Shown piece by piece: positions 12,665-26,215 of a DNA stretch of 64,000 bases. Position numbers and translations under genes: made by a program. The stretch is taken from contig NC_023754.2 in assembly GCF_000499845.2 (NCBI RefSeq), positions 10,086,584 through 10,150,583 of the forward strand. The letters are read 5' to 3'. The notes beneath the pieces were generated by a model, which was given only the letters and a program-made list of their open reading frames with translations, was not told where the DNA came from and searched no databases. This DNA is from Phaseolus vulgaris. Taxonomy: Eukaryota; Streptophyta; Magnoliopsida; Fabales; Fabaceae. The stretch's first letter is position 1. Every line of letters starts with the position of its first letter.

Positions 12665-15600
12665 TACTCCCGAGTTGGAGAGAATTCGACCACGAATTCT
12701 GGAGACCTACAGAAAAAGGAGTTAGATCGCTGACATTAAAAGTATGACTACCTAAGAATGTATCAGGCATATCTAACTCATAAGCATTGTCATTAATCCT
12801 CTTGAGGACTTGGAAAGGTCCATCCCCTCGAGGTATTAGTTTGGACTTCCTTTGAGTAGGAAAACGATCCTTTCTCAAGTGAAGCCAAACCCAATCGCCC
12901 TCATCAAACAACAATGCTTTTCTCCTCTTATTGGCAAGTTCAGCATACTTGCCAACCTTCTTCTCAATTCTCTTCTTGATGTATTTATGCAAAGTTTTCA
13001 CAAAAGAAGCCTTTTCATCCCCATCTTTGCACAAGACATCGTCAAGAAGGGGAATAGGAAGAAGATCAAGAGGTGTTAGGGGATTAAACCCATAGACCAC
13101 CTCAAAAGGAGAATGGGAGGTGGTAGAATTTACTACTCGGTTATATGCAAACTCAACATGGGGTAGTAAATTCTCCCACACTCTAGGATTCCCCGAAATA
13201 AAGCATCTCAATAGTTGTCCCAAAGTTCTATTTACCACCTCGGTTTGACCATCGGTTTGTGGGTGGCAAGTGGTAGAAAATAAAAGCTTAGTTCCAAGCT
13301 TGCCCCACAAGGTCTTCCAAAAGTGACTCAAGAACTTAGGATCTCTATCGGACACTATAGACCTAGGAATCCCATGCAAGCGAACCACTTCTTGGAAGAA
13401 GAGGTTTGCAATGTGGCATGCATCATCCACTTTGTGGCAAGGAATAAAGTGAGCCATCTTTGAAAAACGATCCACTACCACAAAAATGGAGTCCTTTCCC
13501 TTTGATGTCTTGGGTAAGCCTAAGATGAAATCCATAGATATATCTACCCAAGGCATTGAAGGAATAGGAAGAGGAGTATAAAGACCATGGGGATGCATCT
13601 TAGATTTAGCTTTGCGGCAAGCTATGCATTTATCACACAAACTATGAACATGTTTATGCATATGAGGCCAAAAGAAATGTTCATGCAACACATCCAAAGT
13701 TTTAGCAACCCCAAAATGTCCCATTAAGCCCCCCTCATGAGCTTCTCTAACAAGAGATAATCTAATAGAGCATTGGGGAACACAAAGACGTTTTCCTTTA
13801 AAAAGAAAGCCATCTTGAATAAAAAAATCTTTGTGTCCTCCCTTAAGACACTCTTGATAGAGGAGAGAAAAATCAAGGTCATCATGATAAAGTTCCTTAA
13901 TGTGATCAAAACCAAGATATTGAGAGGTTAAAAGATTTAGCAAGGTGTATCTTCTAGAAAGAGCATCCGCCACAATATTTATTTTGCCTTGCTTGTGTTT
14001 GATCACATAAGGAAATTGCTCAATGAATTCCACCCACTTAGCATGCCTCTTGTTAAGTTTGTTTTGGCTTTTCAAATATTTAAGAGATTCATGATCACTA
14101 TGTATCACAAACTCTTTGGGAAAAAGATAGTGTTGCCAAGTAAACAAAGCCCTAACAAGTGCATATAATTCCTTATCATAGGTGGAATAGTTGAGATGAC
14201 TTCCCTTCAATTTCTCACTAAAATAGGCTATGGGGTGGCCCTCTTGAAGGAGAACAGCCCCAATACCTATGCTTGAAGCATCACACTCAATCTCAAATGT
14301 CTTAGTGAAATTAGGAAGGGCCAAGATGGGAGCATTAGTCAATTTTTCTTTCAAAGTATCAAAAGCATTTTGTTGTGCTTCTCCCCAATGAAAGACCACA
14401 TCCTTTTTCACTATGTCATTGAGTGGTGCGGCAATGGTACCAAAGTTTGGGACAAATCTTCTATAGAAAGAAGCAAGCCCATGAAAACTTCGGACCTCAT
14501 TCAAAGATTTCGGTGTAGGCCAATTTTGAATGGCCACCACCTTGGTTTTGTCCACATGGACCCCTTTACAACTCACAACAAACCCTAGGAATTCTATATG
14601 ATCAAGAGCAAACATACATTTAGCAAGGTTAGCATACAAATGTTCCTTCCTAAGGGTTTCCAAAACTTGCCTAACATGCAACCTATGGTCATTCAAAGAT
14701 AAGCTATAAATGAGAATGTCATCAAAGTAAACCACAACAAACTTACCAATGAAAGGTCTAAGAACATGATGCATGAGGCGCATGAAGGTACTTGGTGCAT
14801 TAGTTAAACCAAAAGGCATAACTAACCACTCATATAAACCAAAGTTGGTCTTAAAAGCCGTCTTCCATTCATCACCCGGTTTGATACGGATTTGATTGTA
14901 GCCGCTTTTAAGATCAATCTTTGAAAAGATTTTTGAACCATGTAATTCATCCAACAAATCATCTAATCTAGGTATGGGATGCCTATACTTAATGGTTATG
15001 TTATTTATGGCCCTACAATCCGAACACATTCGCCATGTGCCATCCTTTTTTGGCACTAAGATGATAGGCATAGCACAAGGACTCATGCTATCTTGCACCC
15101 ACCCTTTTTCAATCAAAGCCTCAACTTGTTGGCGAATTTCCTTGGTTTCACTTGGATTGGTCCTATATGCGGGACGATTTGGTAAAGAAGAGCCCGGTAT
15201 CAAATCAATTTGGTGCTCAATCCCTCTCAAAGGTGGAAGTCCATTTGGAGGATCTTGAAACACATCTTTGAACTCTTCTACCAAATTTTCCAAGCAATGA
15301 GGACTATCAACAAGTGTTTCTATGCTAAGAGTTCTAGGGATGGCTAAAAAAAAGGATGATGAGCCACTATTTCCCTTTCAATGTCACGCCTAGACACAAG
15401 GAGTGTAGGCTTAGAACTCTTATCTTTTTTATCTTTTTTATCTTTTTCACTCTCCCTCTTTTTCTTCATGATAACTTGGTCCTCATGGACTTCTCTTGGA
15501 GAGAGAGATTTTAAAGTAACCTTGTGACCATGGAATTCAAAAGATAATTTGTTGGTAAAGCCATCATGTAAAACTTTTCTATCAAATTGCCAAGGCCTTC

Positions 15601-17110
15601 CCAAAAGAACATGAGTGGCTTCCATGGGCACAACATCACATAATACCTCATCTTTGTATTTTCCAATGGAGAAATGGATGAGGACTTGTTTATTAACAAT
15701 TATTTCTCCTACTTCACTAAGCCATTGTAATTTGTAGGGCTTTGTATGAGAGATAGTAGGCAATCCAAGCTTATCTACTACTCTTGTACTAGCCACATTT
15801 GCACAACTACCCCCATCCACTATCAAGGAACAAATGTTGTTTTGAATAAGACATCTTGTATGGAAAATATTTTCCCTTTGACTTTCATCAAAAGGTTGTG
15901 AAACTTGTCCAAGAAGTCTTCTCACAACTAACAAATCCCCTTCAAGTGGACATTCACTCTCTTCCTCACTAGATGCATGAGAATGCAATGAATGCTTTGA
16001 AGAATCCGAATCATGCTCACTAACTACAATGCCCTCATGCATGTACATACTTCGTTTTGAAGGACAATTTGCAGCAATATGACCATAACCCATACATTTA
16101 AAGCATTTAGTGTTAGATGTTCTAGTGGGAGACTTAGGTCTAGATGTTGATGGCTTAGATTCCTTGGGTTTGAAAGAAGAATCTTTGGAAGGATGTTTTG
16201 AAAAAGAAGTTTTGTTTCTCCAAGACTTGGAGTAGTATCCATTATTGGAAGCATTTTTAAAAGAGTTTTTCTTAGCAAGTTGGGCTTCCACCTTCATTGC
16301 AAGATGAACTAAAGAGCCCAATGATGAATACTCTTGTAACTCAACAATGTCTTGGATATCCTTCCTAAGACCACTCACAAACCTAGCAACCATGGCTTCT
16401 TCACTTTCTTCTAATTCAATTTTAAGCACAAGCGTCTCAAGCTCCTTATAATATTCATCCACATTTAGCGTGCCTTGTTGAAACCGTTGGAGTCTCAACA
16501 TGAGGTCTTTCCTAAAATGTGGGGGCACAAACCTAGCGCGCATATGATCCTTAAAAGAGTTCCAAGAGTCCACGGGAGGACCCTTGTGATAGATAATGTC
16601 CTTTACAATCCCATGCCACCATTTCATGGCATAATCACTAAACTCTAGGGTGGCTAGCTTGAGCTTATGCTCATCTTGGATCTCATGGATCTCAAAAATT
16701 TGTTCACACTTAGCCTCCCAATCTAAATACACATTTGGATCACTAGAACCATTAAAGCAAGGTAGTTTGACCGAAGGAAGCTTGGACTTTGCATCATGGT
16801 AGAAGCCATTGCCGTAGTGAATTCTTTCCCCTTGGTGATGATGTCTTTGTCCATGGACTTGGGGTGGAGGTCTCCTTCTCCTATGCTCATCTTCACGGCC
16901 AACATCATTTGAAGAAGCTCTTGAAGATGGTCTATGAGAATGATGTCCATCATGGATAGAAGGAGATGGTCTAGCTTGTTGGACCTCCATCTTTTGCATT
17001 TTTTCCTCCAACCTTCTAATTGTTCTTTGAGCTTCATGTAATTCACCAAGAATGGAAGCTTTGGAAGGAGAATTCTGCTTGTAGGATGCATCACTTGAAA
17101 ATCCAGCCAT
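12475..17110 (-). pseudogene. CRM copy 1 gag-pol, two single-base frameshifts
   Basis: The protein is almost identical to the intact copy at 19250-23887 but is broken twice. An A-run at about 15346-15353 has 8 instead of 9 bases, splitting Gag-protease (17110-15344) from RT-RNase H-integrase (15293 onward). At about 12667 the LTR-proximal run has CCC instead of CCCC, shifting the C-terminal tail. All catalytic motifs remain in the separate frames: a DGG protease, YFDD, the RNase H acidic residues and the integrase D-D-E. Both lesions are homopolymer length changes, so sequencing or assembly error is possible and the copy may be intact in reality. Confidence 0.9.
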
Positions 17111-18454
17111 TTGTAATTAAAAAACAGCAAACACACAAAACAGCAAACAAGTTAAAAATTAACAAAAACAGTGAGCTTTCCAATTGAAACTGCCGAAGTG
17201 AATTTAAGGCTGAAAAGATATCACTCTCAAAGAAATAATGTTCTTGCACCAATCTGATCTTGAGGCCTTGGAATCCTCAAATGAAATATGTCAAAGCAAG
17301 CACACCAATCTTAAGAGCAAACCACCACAAAACCAAAGAAACAATAAAGACAAACAAGAAAAGGTATAAGCAAGGAAAGGTAATTGCAAAAGGAATACTA
17401 TATGTAAGACAAACTCAAAGAATAAGAATGAAAGACAATCAAGAAAATAAAGAACTCAATGAGAAAAGTAGGCACACAAAAGAATACCTAAGGAAAAGCA
17501 CTAGAGTAGATGAAGAAAACAAAAAAAATATTAGCTACTGGAAAAAAAAAATTTATGCAAACTGTGCTTGATATTCACTGATTTAACTGGAACGTTGTAG
17601 AGCGAACTGGATTATGAAATTTATACCACAGAAACTTCAAGATGTTAACTCAATAATGGCACTGGAATCAATTAAAAACAGTAAGCCAATTGAGAGAAAT
17701 AAATTTTTCAAAATCACTGCCAGATTACCGTATTTTTTTCGGCAGGAATGTACACTTTTTTTATTTTATTTATCATTTTTTGTGTACTTCATATTTTTGA
17801 ATGATTCTTTTTTCTATTTTTTTCTAACACTTTGAATATCTCAAATCCAGAATTTCAGAATTTTACAGTATGTAAATCAGTTGCAATAAGGAAAAACAGT
17901 AAGCACTTTTTTCAGAAACAGAGGAATCCTAATAGGAATAAAAAAACAGAATGATGAACTAGCAAAGACATAATAGAAAATGATGTATTGGAACTTGTAT
18001 AGGTCTAGAATACAAGTATGAACTCAATTCTAAAAAGAAAATGCACAAAGGATCAACATTAATTCAGAAAATTATATGACACCAAAGCAAGAAACAATCA
18101 AAACAATAAAAGTACTACTAGAAGTAATGACATATATGGAATAACATGACTAAGACACAACTTGACATGATTCAAAAATTAAAAGACACAACACAAATTG
18201 TAACAAATGAAAGGAAGCTTAAGGTAAACTCTAGGAAGGATAATGCCATTCCAAAAGAGCAACCATACTCATAAGAATTATGAGTGCCATAAACCTTTCC
18301 TCAAACACTTGGAGCAAAAGAAAAACAGCAAGAAAACTCAATTAAAATTCTAAAACAGAAACTTAAATTGCAAGAAATTAAAAAGAGCTCTTGAAATAAA
18401 GTGCACACAACTCAACAATTAAACAAGAATGAACCTAAGACTCATGATACCACA
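17111..18454 (-). other. CRM copy 1 untranslated leader and primer site
   Basis: This 1.34-kb A/T-rich stretch lies between the 5' LTR and the gag start. The primer site is at 18441-18452 (minus strand TGGTATCATGAG), two bases from LTR 2. Its first eight bases fit the initiator-Met tRNA 3' end. No ORF is supported. It is nearly identical to 23888-25230. Confidence 0.75.
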
Positions 18455-19439
18455 TGATGTGATTCCAATAGCCACATAGAACAAGATTCTTGACACTTTG
18501 AGGAATCACCTTGAGCTGGAAAATATAGAGGCACTTTCTTAGAAGTTGGATCATGGTTCTAAAATCAAGAACTCACCAATAACAAGTACCAATTCTCAAA
18601 CTCATTTGGATGAACCAAATATTGTCAAATTGAATCAACAAAGGAGAAGGAAAAGAAGAAACCGAACAGAATTGAACTTAAAACAAAAGAACCGAACAGA
18701 ATTTAAAAACAAAACAGAATATAGGTGCTGAAAATAGAAAAACCGAAAGCTAGACAACTCAAAACACAAGATAACATGAACAAATTGAAGAAGAAGAAAG
18801 GAAGGAGAAGAGAATGCTCATGAAGATGGAGGAATGGTTGGATGATCACGCCACTAGAAGAATGGATGCTCCTAGATGAGTGTGGAAGCCGCCACTTGAG
18901 GAAACCATGGTCCTTCAAGATAAGACTAGAGAAGAAGCTCAAAGCTCTCCAAATGCTCACTCCAATTTTGAGTATAGTTTCTTTAGATAAAATTCAAATC
19001 TGAAATTTACAAGGAAGGCACCTCTATTTATAGCCTAAGGTGCTGAAAAATGAAAGCTAAACAATTCAAAAACTCCCTCCAAAAGCCACTAGAACCGGCG
19101 CTAATTTGCCTAAGCAAGGAAGGTGTGATCCCTTCCTTCACTTTGGCACCCCCTTTTCTACTCCTACACCTATCTACTAATACACCCCCCTAAGGTCCTA
19201 TTTAAAACCTAAAAGATGCTATAACAAAAGAGGTTTCTAAGGTTTCCCTCTAAGCACCTTCAACTAAAGACACTACAAAAAGAGAAAATAAATGTCCTCT
19301 TGCTCCCAAGGCTTTGAACATGCTTCTTGTAATCCTTTGAGGTGGACTTTGACCTCCATGGGCATCCTCCATTTGTGCCTCCACCTCTTCTTGAGCTTGA
19401 TGAGTGGCCTCCATGTTCTCTTGGGCTTGATCTGCATCA
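18455..19439 (-). repeat. CRM array LTR 2, shared by both copies (985 bp)
   Basis: It starts TGATG and ends CATCA (19439). It serves as 5' LTR of copy 1 and 3' LTR of copy 2, the hallmark of a tandem array formed by recombination. The TATA-like CTATTTATAG at about 19023-19032 (same sequence on both strands, apart from its ends) could be the promoter core. Confidence 0.92.
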
Positions 19440-22400
19440 TACTCCCCGAGTTGGAGAGAATTCGACCACGAATTCTGGAGACCTACAGAAAAAGGAGTTA
19501 GATCGCTGACATTAAAAGTATGACTACCTAAGAATGTATCAGGCATATCTAACTCATAAGCATTGTCATTAATCCTCTTGAGGACTTGGAAAGGTCCATC
19601 CCCTCGAGGTATTAGTTTGGACTTCCTTTGAGTAGGAAAACGATCCTTTCTCAAGTGAAGCCAAACCCAATCGCCCTCATCAAACAACAATGCTTTTCTC
19701 CTCTTATTGGCAAGTTCAGCATACTTGCCAACCTTCTTCTCAATTCTCTTCTTGATGTATTTATGCAAAGTTTTCACAAAAGAAGCCTTTTCATCCCCAT
19801 CTTTGCACAAGACATCGTCAAGAAGGGGAATAGGAAGAAGATCAAGAGGTGTTAGGGGATTAAACCCATAGACCACCTCAAAAGGAGAATGGGAGGTGGT
19901 AGAATTTACTACTCGGTTATATGCAAACTCAACATGGGGTAGTAAATTCTCCCACACTCTAGGATTCCCCGAAATAAAGCATCTCAATAGTTGTCCCAAA
20001 GTTCTATTTACCACCTCGGTTTGACCATCGGTTTGTGGGTGGCAAGTGGTAGAAAATAAAAGCTTAGTTCCAAGCTTGCCCCACAAGGTCTTCCAAAAGT
20101 GACTCAAGAACTTAGGATCTCTATCGGACACTATAGACCTAGGAATCCCATGCAAGCGAACCACTTCTTGGAAGAAGAGGTTTGCAATGTGGCATGCATC
20201 ATCCACTTTGTGGCAAGGAATAAAGTGAGCCATCTTTGAAAAACGATCCACTACCACAAAAATGGAGTCCTTTCCCTTTGATGTCTTGGGTAAGCCTAAG
20301 ATGAAATCCATAGATATATCTACCCAAGGCATTGAAGGAATAGGAAGAGGAGTATAAAGACCATGGGGATGCATCTTAGATTTAGCTTTGCGGCAAGCTA
20401 TGCATTTATCACACAAACTATGAACATGTTTATGCATATGAGGCCAAAAGAAATGTTCATGCAACACATCCAAAGTTTTAGCAACCCCAAAATGTCCCAT
20501 TAAGCCCCCCTCATGAGCTTCTCTAACAAGAGATAATCTAATAGAGCATTGGGGAACACAAAGACGTTTTCCTTTAAAAAGAAAGCCATCTTGAATAAAA
20601 AAATCTTTGTGTCCTCCCTTAAGACACTCTTGATAGAGGAGAGAAAAATCAAGGTCATCATGATAAAGTTCCTTAATGTGATCAAAACCAAGATATTGAG
20701 AGGTTAAAAGATTTAGCAAGGTGTATCTTCTAGAAAGAGCATCCGCCACAATATTTATTTTGCCTTGCTTGTGTTTGATCACATAAGGAAATTGCTCAAT
20801 GAATTCCACCCACTTAGCATGCCTCTTGTTAAGTTTGTTTTGGCTTTTCAAATATTTAAGAGATTCATGATCACTATGTATCACAAACTCTTTGGGAAAA
20901 AGATAGTGTTGCCAAGTAAACAAAGCCCTAACAAGTGCATATAATTCCTTATCATAGGTGGAATAGTTGAGATGACTTCCCTTCAATTTCTCACTAAAAT
21001 AGGCTATGGGGTGGCCCTCTTGAAGGAGAACAGCCCCAATACCTATGCTTGAAGCATCACACTCAATCTCAAATGTCTTAGTGAAATTAGGAAGGGCCAA
21101 GATGGGAGCATTAGTCAATTTTTCTTTCAAAGTATCAAAAGCATTTTGTTGTGCTTCTCCCCAATGAAAGACCACATCCTTTTTCACTATGTCATTGAGT
21201 GGTGCGGCAATGGTACCAAAGTTTGGGACAAATCTTCTATAGAAAGAAGCAAGCCCATGAAAACTTCGGACCTCATTCAAAGATTTCGGTGTAGGCCAAT
21301 TTTGAATGGCCACCACCTTGGTTTTGTCCACATGGACCCCTTTACAACTCACAACAAACCCTAGGAATTCTATATGATCAAGAGCAAACATACATTTAGC
21401 AAGGTTAGCATACAAATGTTCCTTCCTAAGGGTTTCCAAAACTTGCCTAACATGCAACCTATGGTCATTCAAAGATAAGCTATAAATGAGAATGTCATCA
21501 AAGTAAACCACAACAAACTTACCAATGAAAGGTCTAAGAACATGATGCATGAGGCGCATGAAGGTACTTGGTGCATTAGTTAAACCAAAAGGCATAACTA
21601 ACCACTCATATAAACCAAAGTTGGTCTTAAAAGCCGTCTTCCATTCATCACCCGGTTTGATACGGATTTGATTGTAGCCGCTTTTAAGATCAATCTTTGA
21701 AAAGATTTTTGAACCATGTAATTCATCCAACAAATCATCTAATCTAGGTATGGGATGCCTATACTTAATGGTTATGTTATTTATGGCCCTACAATCCGAA
21801 CACATTCGCCATGTGCCATCCTTTTTTGGCACTAAGATGATAGGCATAGCACAAGGACTCATGCTATCTTGCACCCACCCTTTTTCAATCAAAGCCTCAA
21901 CTTGTTGGCGAATTTCCTTGGTTTCACTTGGATTGGTCCTATATGCGGGACGATTTGGTAAAGAAGAGCCCGGTATCAAATCAATTTGGTGCTCAATCCC
22001 TCTCAAAGGTGGAAGTCCATTTGGAGGATCTTGAAACACATCTTTGAACTCTTCTACCAAATTTTCCAAGCAATGAGGACTATCAACAAGTGTTTCTATG
22101 CTAAGAGTTCTAGGGATGGCTAAAAAAAAAGGATGATGAGCCACTATTTCCCTTTCAATGTCACGCCTAGACACAAGGAGTGTAGGCTTAGAACTCTTAT
22201 CTTTTTTATCTTTTTTATCTTTTTCACTCTCCCTCTTTTTCTTCATGATAACTTGGTCCTCATGGACTTCTCTTGGAGAGAGAGATTTTAAAGTAACCTT
22301 GTGACCATGGAATTCAAAAGATAATTTGTTGGTAAAGCCATCATGTAAAACTTTTCTATCAAATTGCCAAGGCCTTCCCAAAAGAACATGAGTGGCTTCC

Positions 22401-23887
22401 ATGGGCACAACATCACATAATACCTCATCTTTGTATTTTCCAATGGAGAAATGGATGAGGACTTGTTTATTAACAATTATTTCTCCTACTTCACTAAGCC
22501 ATTGTAATTTGTAGGGCTTTGTATGAGAGATAGTAGGCAATCCAAGCTTATCTACTACTCTTGTACTAGCCACATTTGCACAACTACCCCCATCCACTAT
22601 CAAGGAACAAATGTTGTTTTGAATAAGACATCTTGTATGGAAAATATTTTTCCTTTGACTTTCATCAAAAGGTTGTGAAACTTGTCCAAGAAGTCTTCTC
22701 ACAACTAACAAATCCCCTTCAAGTGGACATTCACTCTCTTCCTCACTAGATGCATGAGAATGCAATGAATGCTTTGAAGAATCCGAATCATGCTCACTAA
22801 CTACAATGCCCTCATGCATGTACATACTTCGTTTTGAAGGACAATTTGCAGCAATATGACCATAACCCATACATTTAAAGCATTTAGTGTTAGATGTTCT
22901 AGTGGGAGACTTAGGTCTAGATGTTGATGGCTTAGATTCCTTGGGTTTGAAAGAAGAATCTTTGGAAGGATGTTTTGAAAAAGAAGTTTTGTTTCTCCAA
23001 GACTTGGAGTAGTATCCATTATTGGAAGCATTTTTAAAAGAGTTTTTCTTAGCAAGTTGGGCTTCCACCTTCATTGCAAGATGAACTAAAGAGCCCAATG
23101 ATGAATACTCTTGTAACTCAACAATGTCTTGGATATCCTTCCTAAGACCACTCACAAACCTAGCAACCATGGCTTCTTCACTTTCTTCTAATTCAATTTT
23201 AAGCACAAGCGTCTCAAGCTCCTTATAATATTCATCCACATTTAGCGTGCCTTGTTGAAACCGTTGGAGTCTCAACATGAGGTCTTTCCTAAAATGTGGG
23301 GGCACAAACCTAGCGCGCATATGATCCTTAAAAGAGTTCCAAGAGTCCACGGGAGGACCCTTGTGATAGATAATGTCCTTTACAATCCCATGCCACCATT
23401 TCATGGCATAATCACTAAACTCTAGGGTGGCTAGCTTGAGCTTATGCTCATCTTGGATCTCATGGATCTCAAAAATTTGTTCACACTTAGCCTCCCAATC
23501 TAAATACACATTTGGATCACTAGAACCATTAAAGCAAGGTAGTTTGACCGAAGGAAGCTTGGACTTTGCATCATGGTAGAAGCCATTGCCGTAGTGAATT
23601 CTTTCCCCTTGGTGATGATGTCTTTGTCCATGGACTTGGGGTGGAGGTCTCCTTCTCCTATGCTCATCTTCACGGCCAACATCATTTGAAGAAGCTCTTG
23701 AAGATGGTCTATGAGAATGATGTCCATCATGGATAGAAGGAGATGGTCTAGCTTGTTGGACCTCCATCTTTTGCATTTTTTCCTCCAACCTTCTAATTGT
23801 TCTTTGAGCTTCATGTAATTCACCAAGAATGGAAGCTTTGGAAGGAGAATTCTGCTTGTAGGATGCATCACTTGAAAATCCAGCCAT
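19250..23887 (-). CDS. CRM-clade Gag-Pol polyprotein, intact (copy 2, 1545 aa)
   Basis: Single-ORF retrotransposon polyprotein with a Gag helical region and matrix-like core (about 1-300). The zinc knuckle is C336-x2-C-x4-H-x4-C349 and the aspartic protease has DGG at 432-434. Reverse transcriptase spans about 610-880 with YFDD at 795-798. RNase H has D944, E981 and D1006. Integrase has a zinc-binding HHCC (H1125, H1132, C1162, C1165) and D1194-x60-D1255-x35-E1291. A GDGPF segment near 1429 follows. No classical chromodomain is obvious. The last ~62 residues (from 1484) are encoded by the 3' LTR and contain [13 protein letters not shown]. In CRM elements the C-terminal tail is thought to steer integration to centromeric chromatin; that this tail does so is inference. 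All catalytic residues are present, so it may be active. Confidence 0.93.
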   Translation of the reverse strand: MAGFSSDASYKQNSPSKASILGELHEAQRTIRRLEEKMQKMEVQQARPSPSIHDGHHSHRPSSRASSNDVGREDEHRRRRPPPQVHGQRHHHQGERIHYGNGFYHDAKSKLPSVKLPCFNGSSDPNVYLDWEAKCEQIFEIHEIQDEHKLKLATLEFSDYAMKWWHGIVKDIIYHKGPPVDSWNSFKDHMRARFVPPHFRKDLMLRLQRFQQGTLNVDEYYKELETLVLKIELEESEEAMVARFVSGLRKDIQDIVELQEYSSLGSLVHLAMKVEAQLAKKNSFKNASNNGYYSKSWRNKTSFSKHPSKDSSFKPKESKPSTSRPKSPTRTSNTKCFKCMGYGHIAANCPSKRSMYMHEGIVVSEHDSDSSKHSLHSHASSEEESECPLEGDLLVVRRLLGQVSQPFDESQRKNIFHTRCLIQNNICSLIVDGGSCANVASTRVVDKLGLPTISHTKPYKLQWLSEVGEIIVNKQVLIHFSIGKYKDEVLCDVVPMEATHVLLGRPWQFDRKVLHDGFTNKLSFEFHGHKVTLKSLSPREVHEDQVIMKKKRESEKDKKDKKDKSSKPTLLVSRRDIEREIVAHHPFFLAIPRTLSIETLVDSPHCLENLVEEFKDVFQDPPNGLPPLRGIEHQIDLIPGSSLPNRPAYRTNPSETKEIRQQVEALIEKGWVQDSMSPCAMPIILVPKKDGTWRMCSDCRAINNITIKYRHPIPRLDDLLDELHGSKIFSKIDLKSGYNQIRIKPGDEWKTAFKTNFGLYEWLVMPFGLTNAPSTFMRLMHHVLRPFIGKFVVVYFDDILIYSLSLNDHRLHVRQVLETLRKEHLYANLAKCMFALDHIEFLGFVVSCKGVHVDKTKVVAIQNWPTPKSLNEVRSFHGLASFYRRFVPNFGTIAAPLNDIVKKDVVFHWGEAQQNAFDTLKEKLTNAPILALPNFTKTFEIECDASSIGIGAVLLQEGHPIAYFSEKLKGSHLNYSTYDKELYALVRALFTWQHYLFPKEFVIHSDHESLKYLKSQNKLNKRHAKWVEFIEQFPYVIKHKQGKINIVADALSRRYTLLNLLTSQYLGFDHIKELYHDDLDFSLLYQECLKGGHKDFFIQDGFLFKGKRLCVPQCSIRLSLVREAHEGGLMGHFGVAKTLDVLHEHFFWPHMHKHVHSLCDKCIACRKAKSKMHPHGLYTPLPIPSMPWVDISMDFILGLPKTSKGKDSIFVVVDRFSKMAHFIPCHKVDDACHIANLFFQEVVRLHGIPRSIVSDRDPKFLSHFWKTLWGKLGTKLLFSTTCHPQTDGQTEVVNRTLGQLLRCFISGNPRVWENLLPHVEFAYNRVVNSTTSHSPFEVVYGFNPLTPLDLLPIPLLDDVLCKDGDEKASFVKTLHKYIKKRIEKKVGKYAELANKRRKALLFDEGDWVWLHLRKDRFPTQRKSKLIPRGDGPFQVLKRINDNAYELDMPDTFLGSHTFNVSDLTPFSVGLQNSWSNSLQLGEYDADQAQENMEATHQAQEEVEAQMEDAHGGQSPPQRITRSMFKALGARGHLFSLFVVSLVEGA

Positions 23888-25230
23888 TTGTAATTAAAAA
23901 ACAGCAAACACACAAAACAGCAAACAAGTTAAAAATTAACAAAAACAGTGAGCTTTCCAATTGAAACTGCCGAAGTGAATTTAAGGCTGAAAAGATATCA
24001 CTCTCAAAGAAATAATGTTCTTGCACCAATCTGATCTTGAGGCCTTGGAATCCTCAAATGAAATATGTCAAAGCAAGCACACCAATCTTAAGAGCAAACC
24101 ACCACAAAACCAAAGAAACAATAAAGACAAACAAGAAAAGGTATAAGCAAGGAAAGGTAATTGCAAAAGGAATACTATATGTAAGACAAACTCAAAGAAT
24201 AAGAATGAAAGACAATCAAGAAAATAAAGAACTCAATGAGAAAAGTAGGCACACAAAAGAATACCTAAGGAAAAGCACTAGAGTAGATGAAGAAAACAAA
24301 AAAAATATTAGCTACTGGAAAAAAAAAATTTATGCAAACTGTGCTTGATATTCACTGATTTAACTGGAACGTTGTAGAGCGAACTGGATTATGAAATTTA
24401 TACCACAGAAACTTCAAGATGTTAACTCAATAATGGCACTGGAATCAATTAAAAACAGTAAGCCAATTGAGAGAAATAAATTTTTCAAAATCACTGCCAG
24501 ATTACCGTATTTTTTTCGGCAGGAATGTACACTTTTTTTATTTTATTTATCATTTTTTGTGTACTTCATATTTTGAATGATTCTTTTTTCTATTTTTTTC
24601 TAACACTTTGAATATCTCAAATCCAGAATTTCAGAATTTTACAGTATGTAAATCAGTTGCAATAAGGAAAAACAGTAAGCACTTTTTTCAGAAACAGAGG
24701 AATCCTAATAGGAATAAAAAAACAGAATGATGAACTAGCAAAGACATAATAGAAAATGATGTATTGGAACTTGTATAGGTCTAGAATACAAGTATGAACT
24801 CAATTCTAAAAAGAAAATGCACAAAGGATCAACATTAATTCAGAAAATTATATGACACCAAAGCAAGAAACAATCAAAACAATAAAAGTACTACTAGAAG
24901 TAATGACATATATGGAATAACATGACTAAGACACAACTTGACATGATTCAAAAATTAAAAGACACAACACAAATTGTAACAAATGAAAGGAAGCTTAAGG
25001 TAAACTCTAGGAAGGATAATGCCATTCCAAAAGAGCAACCATACTCATAAGAATTATGAGTGCCATAAACCTTTCCTCAAACACTTGGAGCAAAAGAAAA
25101 ACAGCAAGAAAACTCAATTAAAATTCTAAAACAGAAACTTAAATTGCAAGAAATTAAAAAGAGCTCTTGAAATAAAGTGCACACAACTCAACAATTAAAC
25201 AAGAATGAACCTAAGACTCATGATACCACA
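23888..25230 (-). other. CRM copy 2 untranslated leader and primer site
   Basis: This 1.34-kb leader lies between LTR 3 and the gag start. The primer site is at 25217-25228 (minus strand TGGTATCATGAG, initiator-Met type in its first eight bases), separated by two bases from the LTR. No coding sequence is supported. Confidence 0.75.
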
Positions 25231-26215
25231 TGATGTGATTCCAATAGCCACATAGAACAAGATTCTTGACACTTTGAGGAATCACCTTGAGCTGGAAAAT
25301 ATAGAGGCACTTTCTTAGAAGTTGGATCATGGTTCTAAAATCAAGAACTCACCAATAACAAGTACCAATTCTCAAACTCATTTGGATGAACCAAATATTG
25401 TCAAATTGAATCAACAAAGGAGAAGGAAAAGAAGAAACCGAACAGAATTGAACTTAAAACAAAAGAACCGAACAGAATTTAAAAACAAAACAGAATATAG
25501 GTGCTGAAAATAGAAAAACCGAAAGCTAGACAACTCAAAACACAAGATAACATGAACAAATTGAAGAAGAAGAAAGGAAGGAGAAGAGAATGCTCATGAA
25601 GATGGAGGAATGGTTGGATGATCACGCCACTAGAAGAATGGATGCTCCTAGATGAGTGTGGAAGCCGCCACTTGAGGAAACCATGGTCCTTCAAGATAAG
25701 ACTAGAGAAGAAGCTCAAAGCTCTCCAAATGCTCACTCCAATTTTGAGTATAGTTTCTTTAGATAAAATTCAAATCTGAAATTTACAAGGAAGGCACCTC
25801 TATTTATAGCCTAAGGTGCTGAAAAATGAAAGCTAAACAATTCAAAAACTCCCTCCAAAAGCCACTAGAACCGGCGCTAATTTGCCTAAGCAAGGAAGGT
25901 GTGATCCCTTCCTTCACTTTGGCACCCCCTTTTCTACTCCTACACCTATCTACTAATACACCCCCCTAAGGTCCTATTTAAAACCTAAAAGATGCTATAA
26001 CAAAAGAGGTTTCTAAGGTTTCCCTCTAAGCACCTTCAACTAAAGACACTACAAAAAGAGAAAATAAATGTCCTCTTGCTCCCAAGGCTTTGAACATGCT
26101 TCTTGTAATCCTTTGACGTGGACTTTGACCTCCATGGGCATCCTCCATTTGTGCCTCCACCTCTTCTTGAGCTTGATGAGTGGCCTCCATGTTCTCTTGG
26201 GCTTGATCTCCATCA
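25231..26215 (-). repeat. CRM array LTR 3 (5' LTR of copy 2, 985 bp)
   Basis: It starts TGATG at 25231 and ends CATCA at 26215. It matches LTRs 1 and 2 over most of its length but differs near its right end (TTTGACGTGG instead of TTTGAGGTGG, GATCTCC instead of GATCTGC). The second variant is shared with element E. The neighbouring DNA at 26216 is the intron of element B's antisense ORF. Confidence 0.92.

Larger units (their letters stand above)
11681..26215 (-). mobile_element. Tandem CRM-clade array: LTR-internal-LTR-internal-LTR
   Basis: Three ~985-bp LTRs start at 11681, 18455 and 25231, a period of 6774-6776 bp, and enclose two nearly identical internal regions. Each LTR starts TGATG and ends CATCA, termini I recall as typical of CRM (centromeric) chromoviruses. 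The polyprotein also resembles CRM in its RT and in its reading frame, which runs on into the LTR. The bases outside the array differ (caagc before 11681, agaac after 26215), so it is not one simple insertion. Recombination between LTRs of two elements is the simplest explanation. Confidence 0.85.

Noticed and set aside
17260..17571. 103-codon plus-strand open frames in the CRM leader (also at 24037 and 50955)
   Set aside because: A-rich leader sequence with low-complexity K/N translation; opposite to the element and without recognisable domains.
11681..26215. Single CRM insertion with target duplication
   Set aside because: Flanking 5-mers caagc and agaac do not match, and three LTRs are present.
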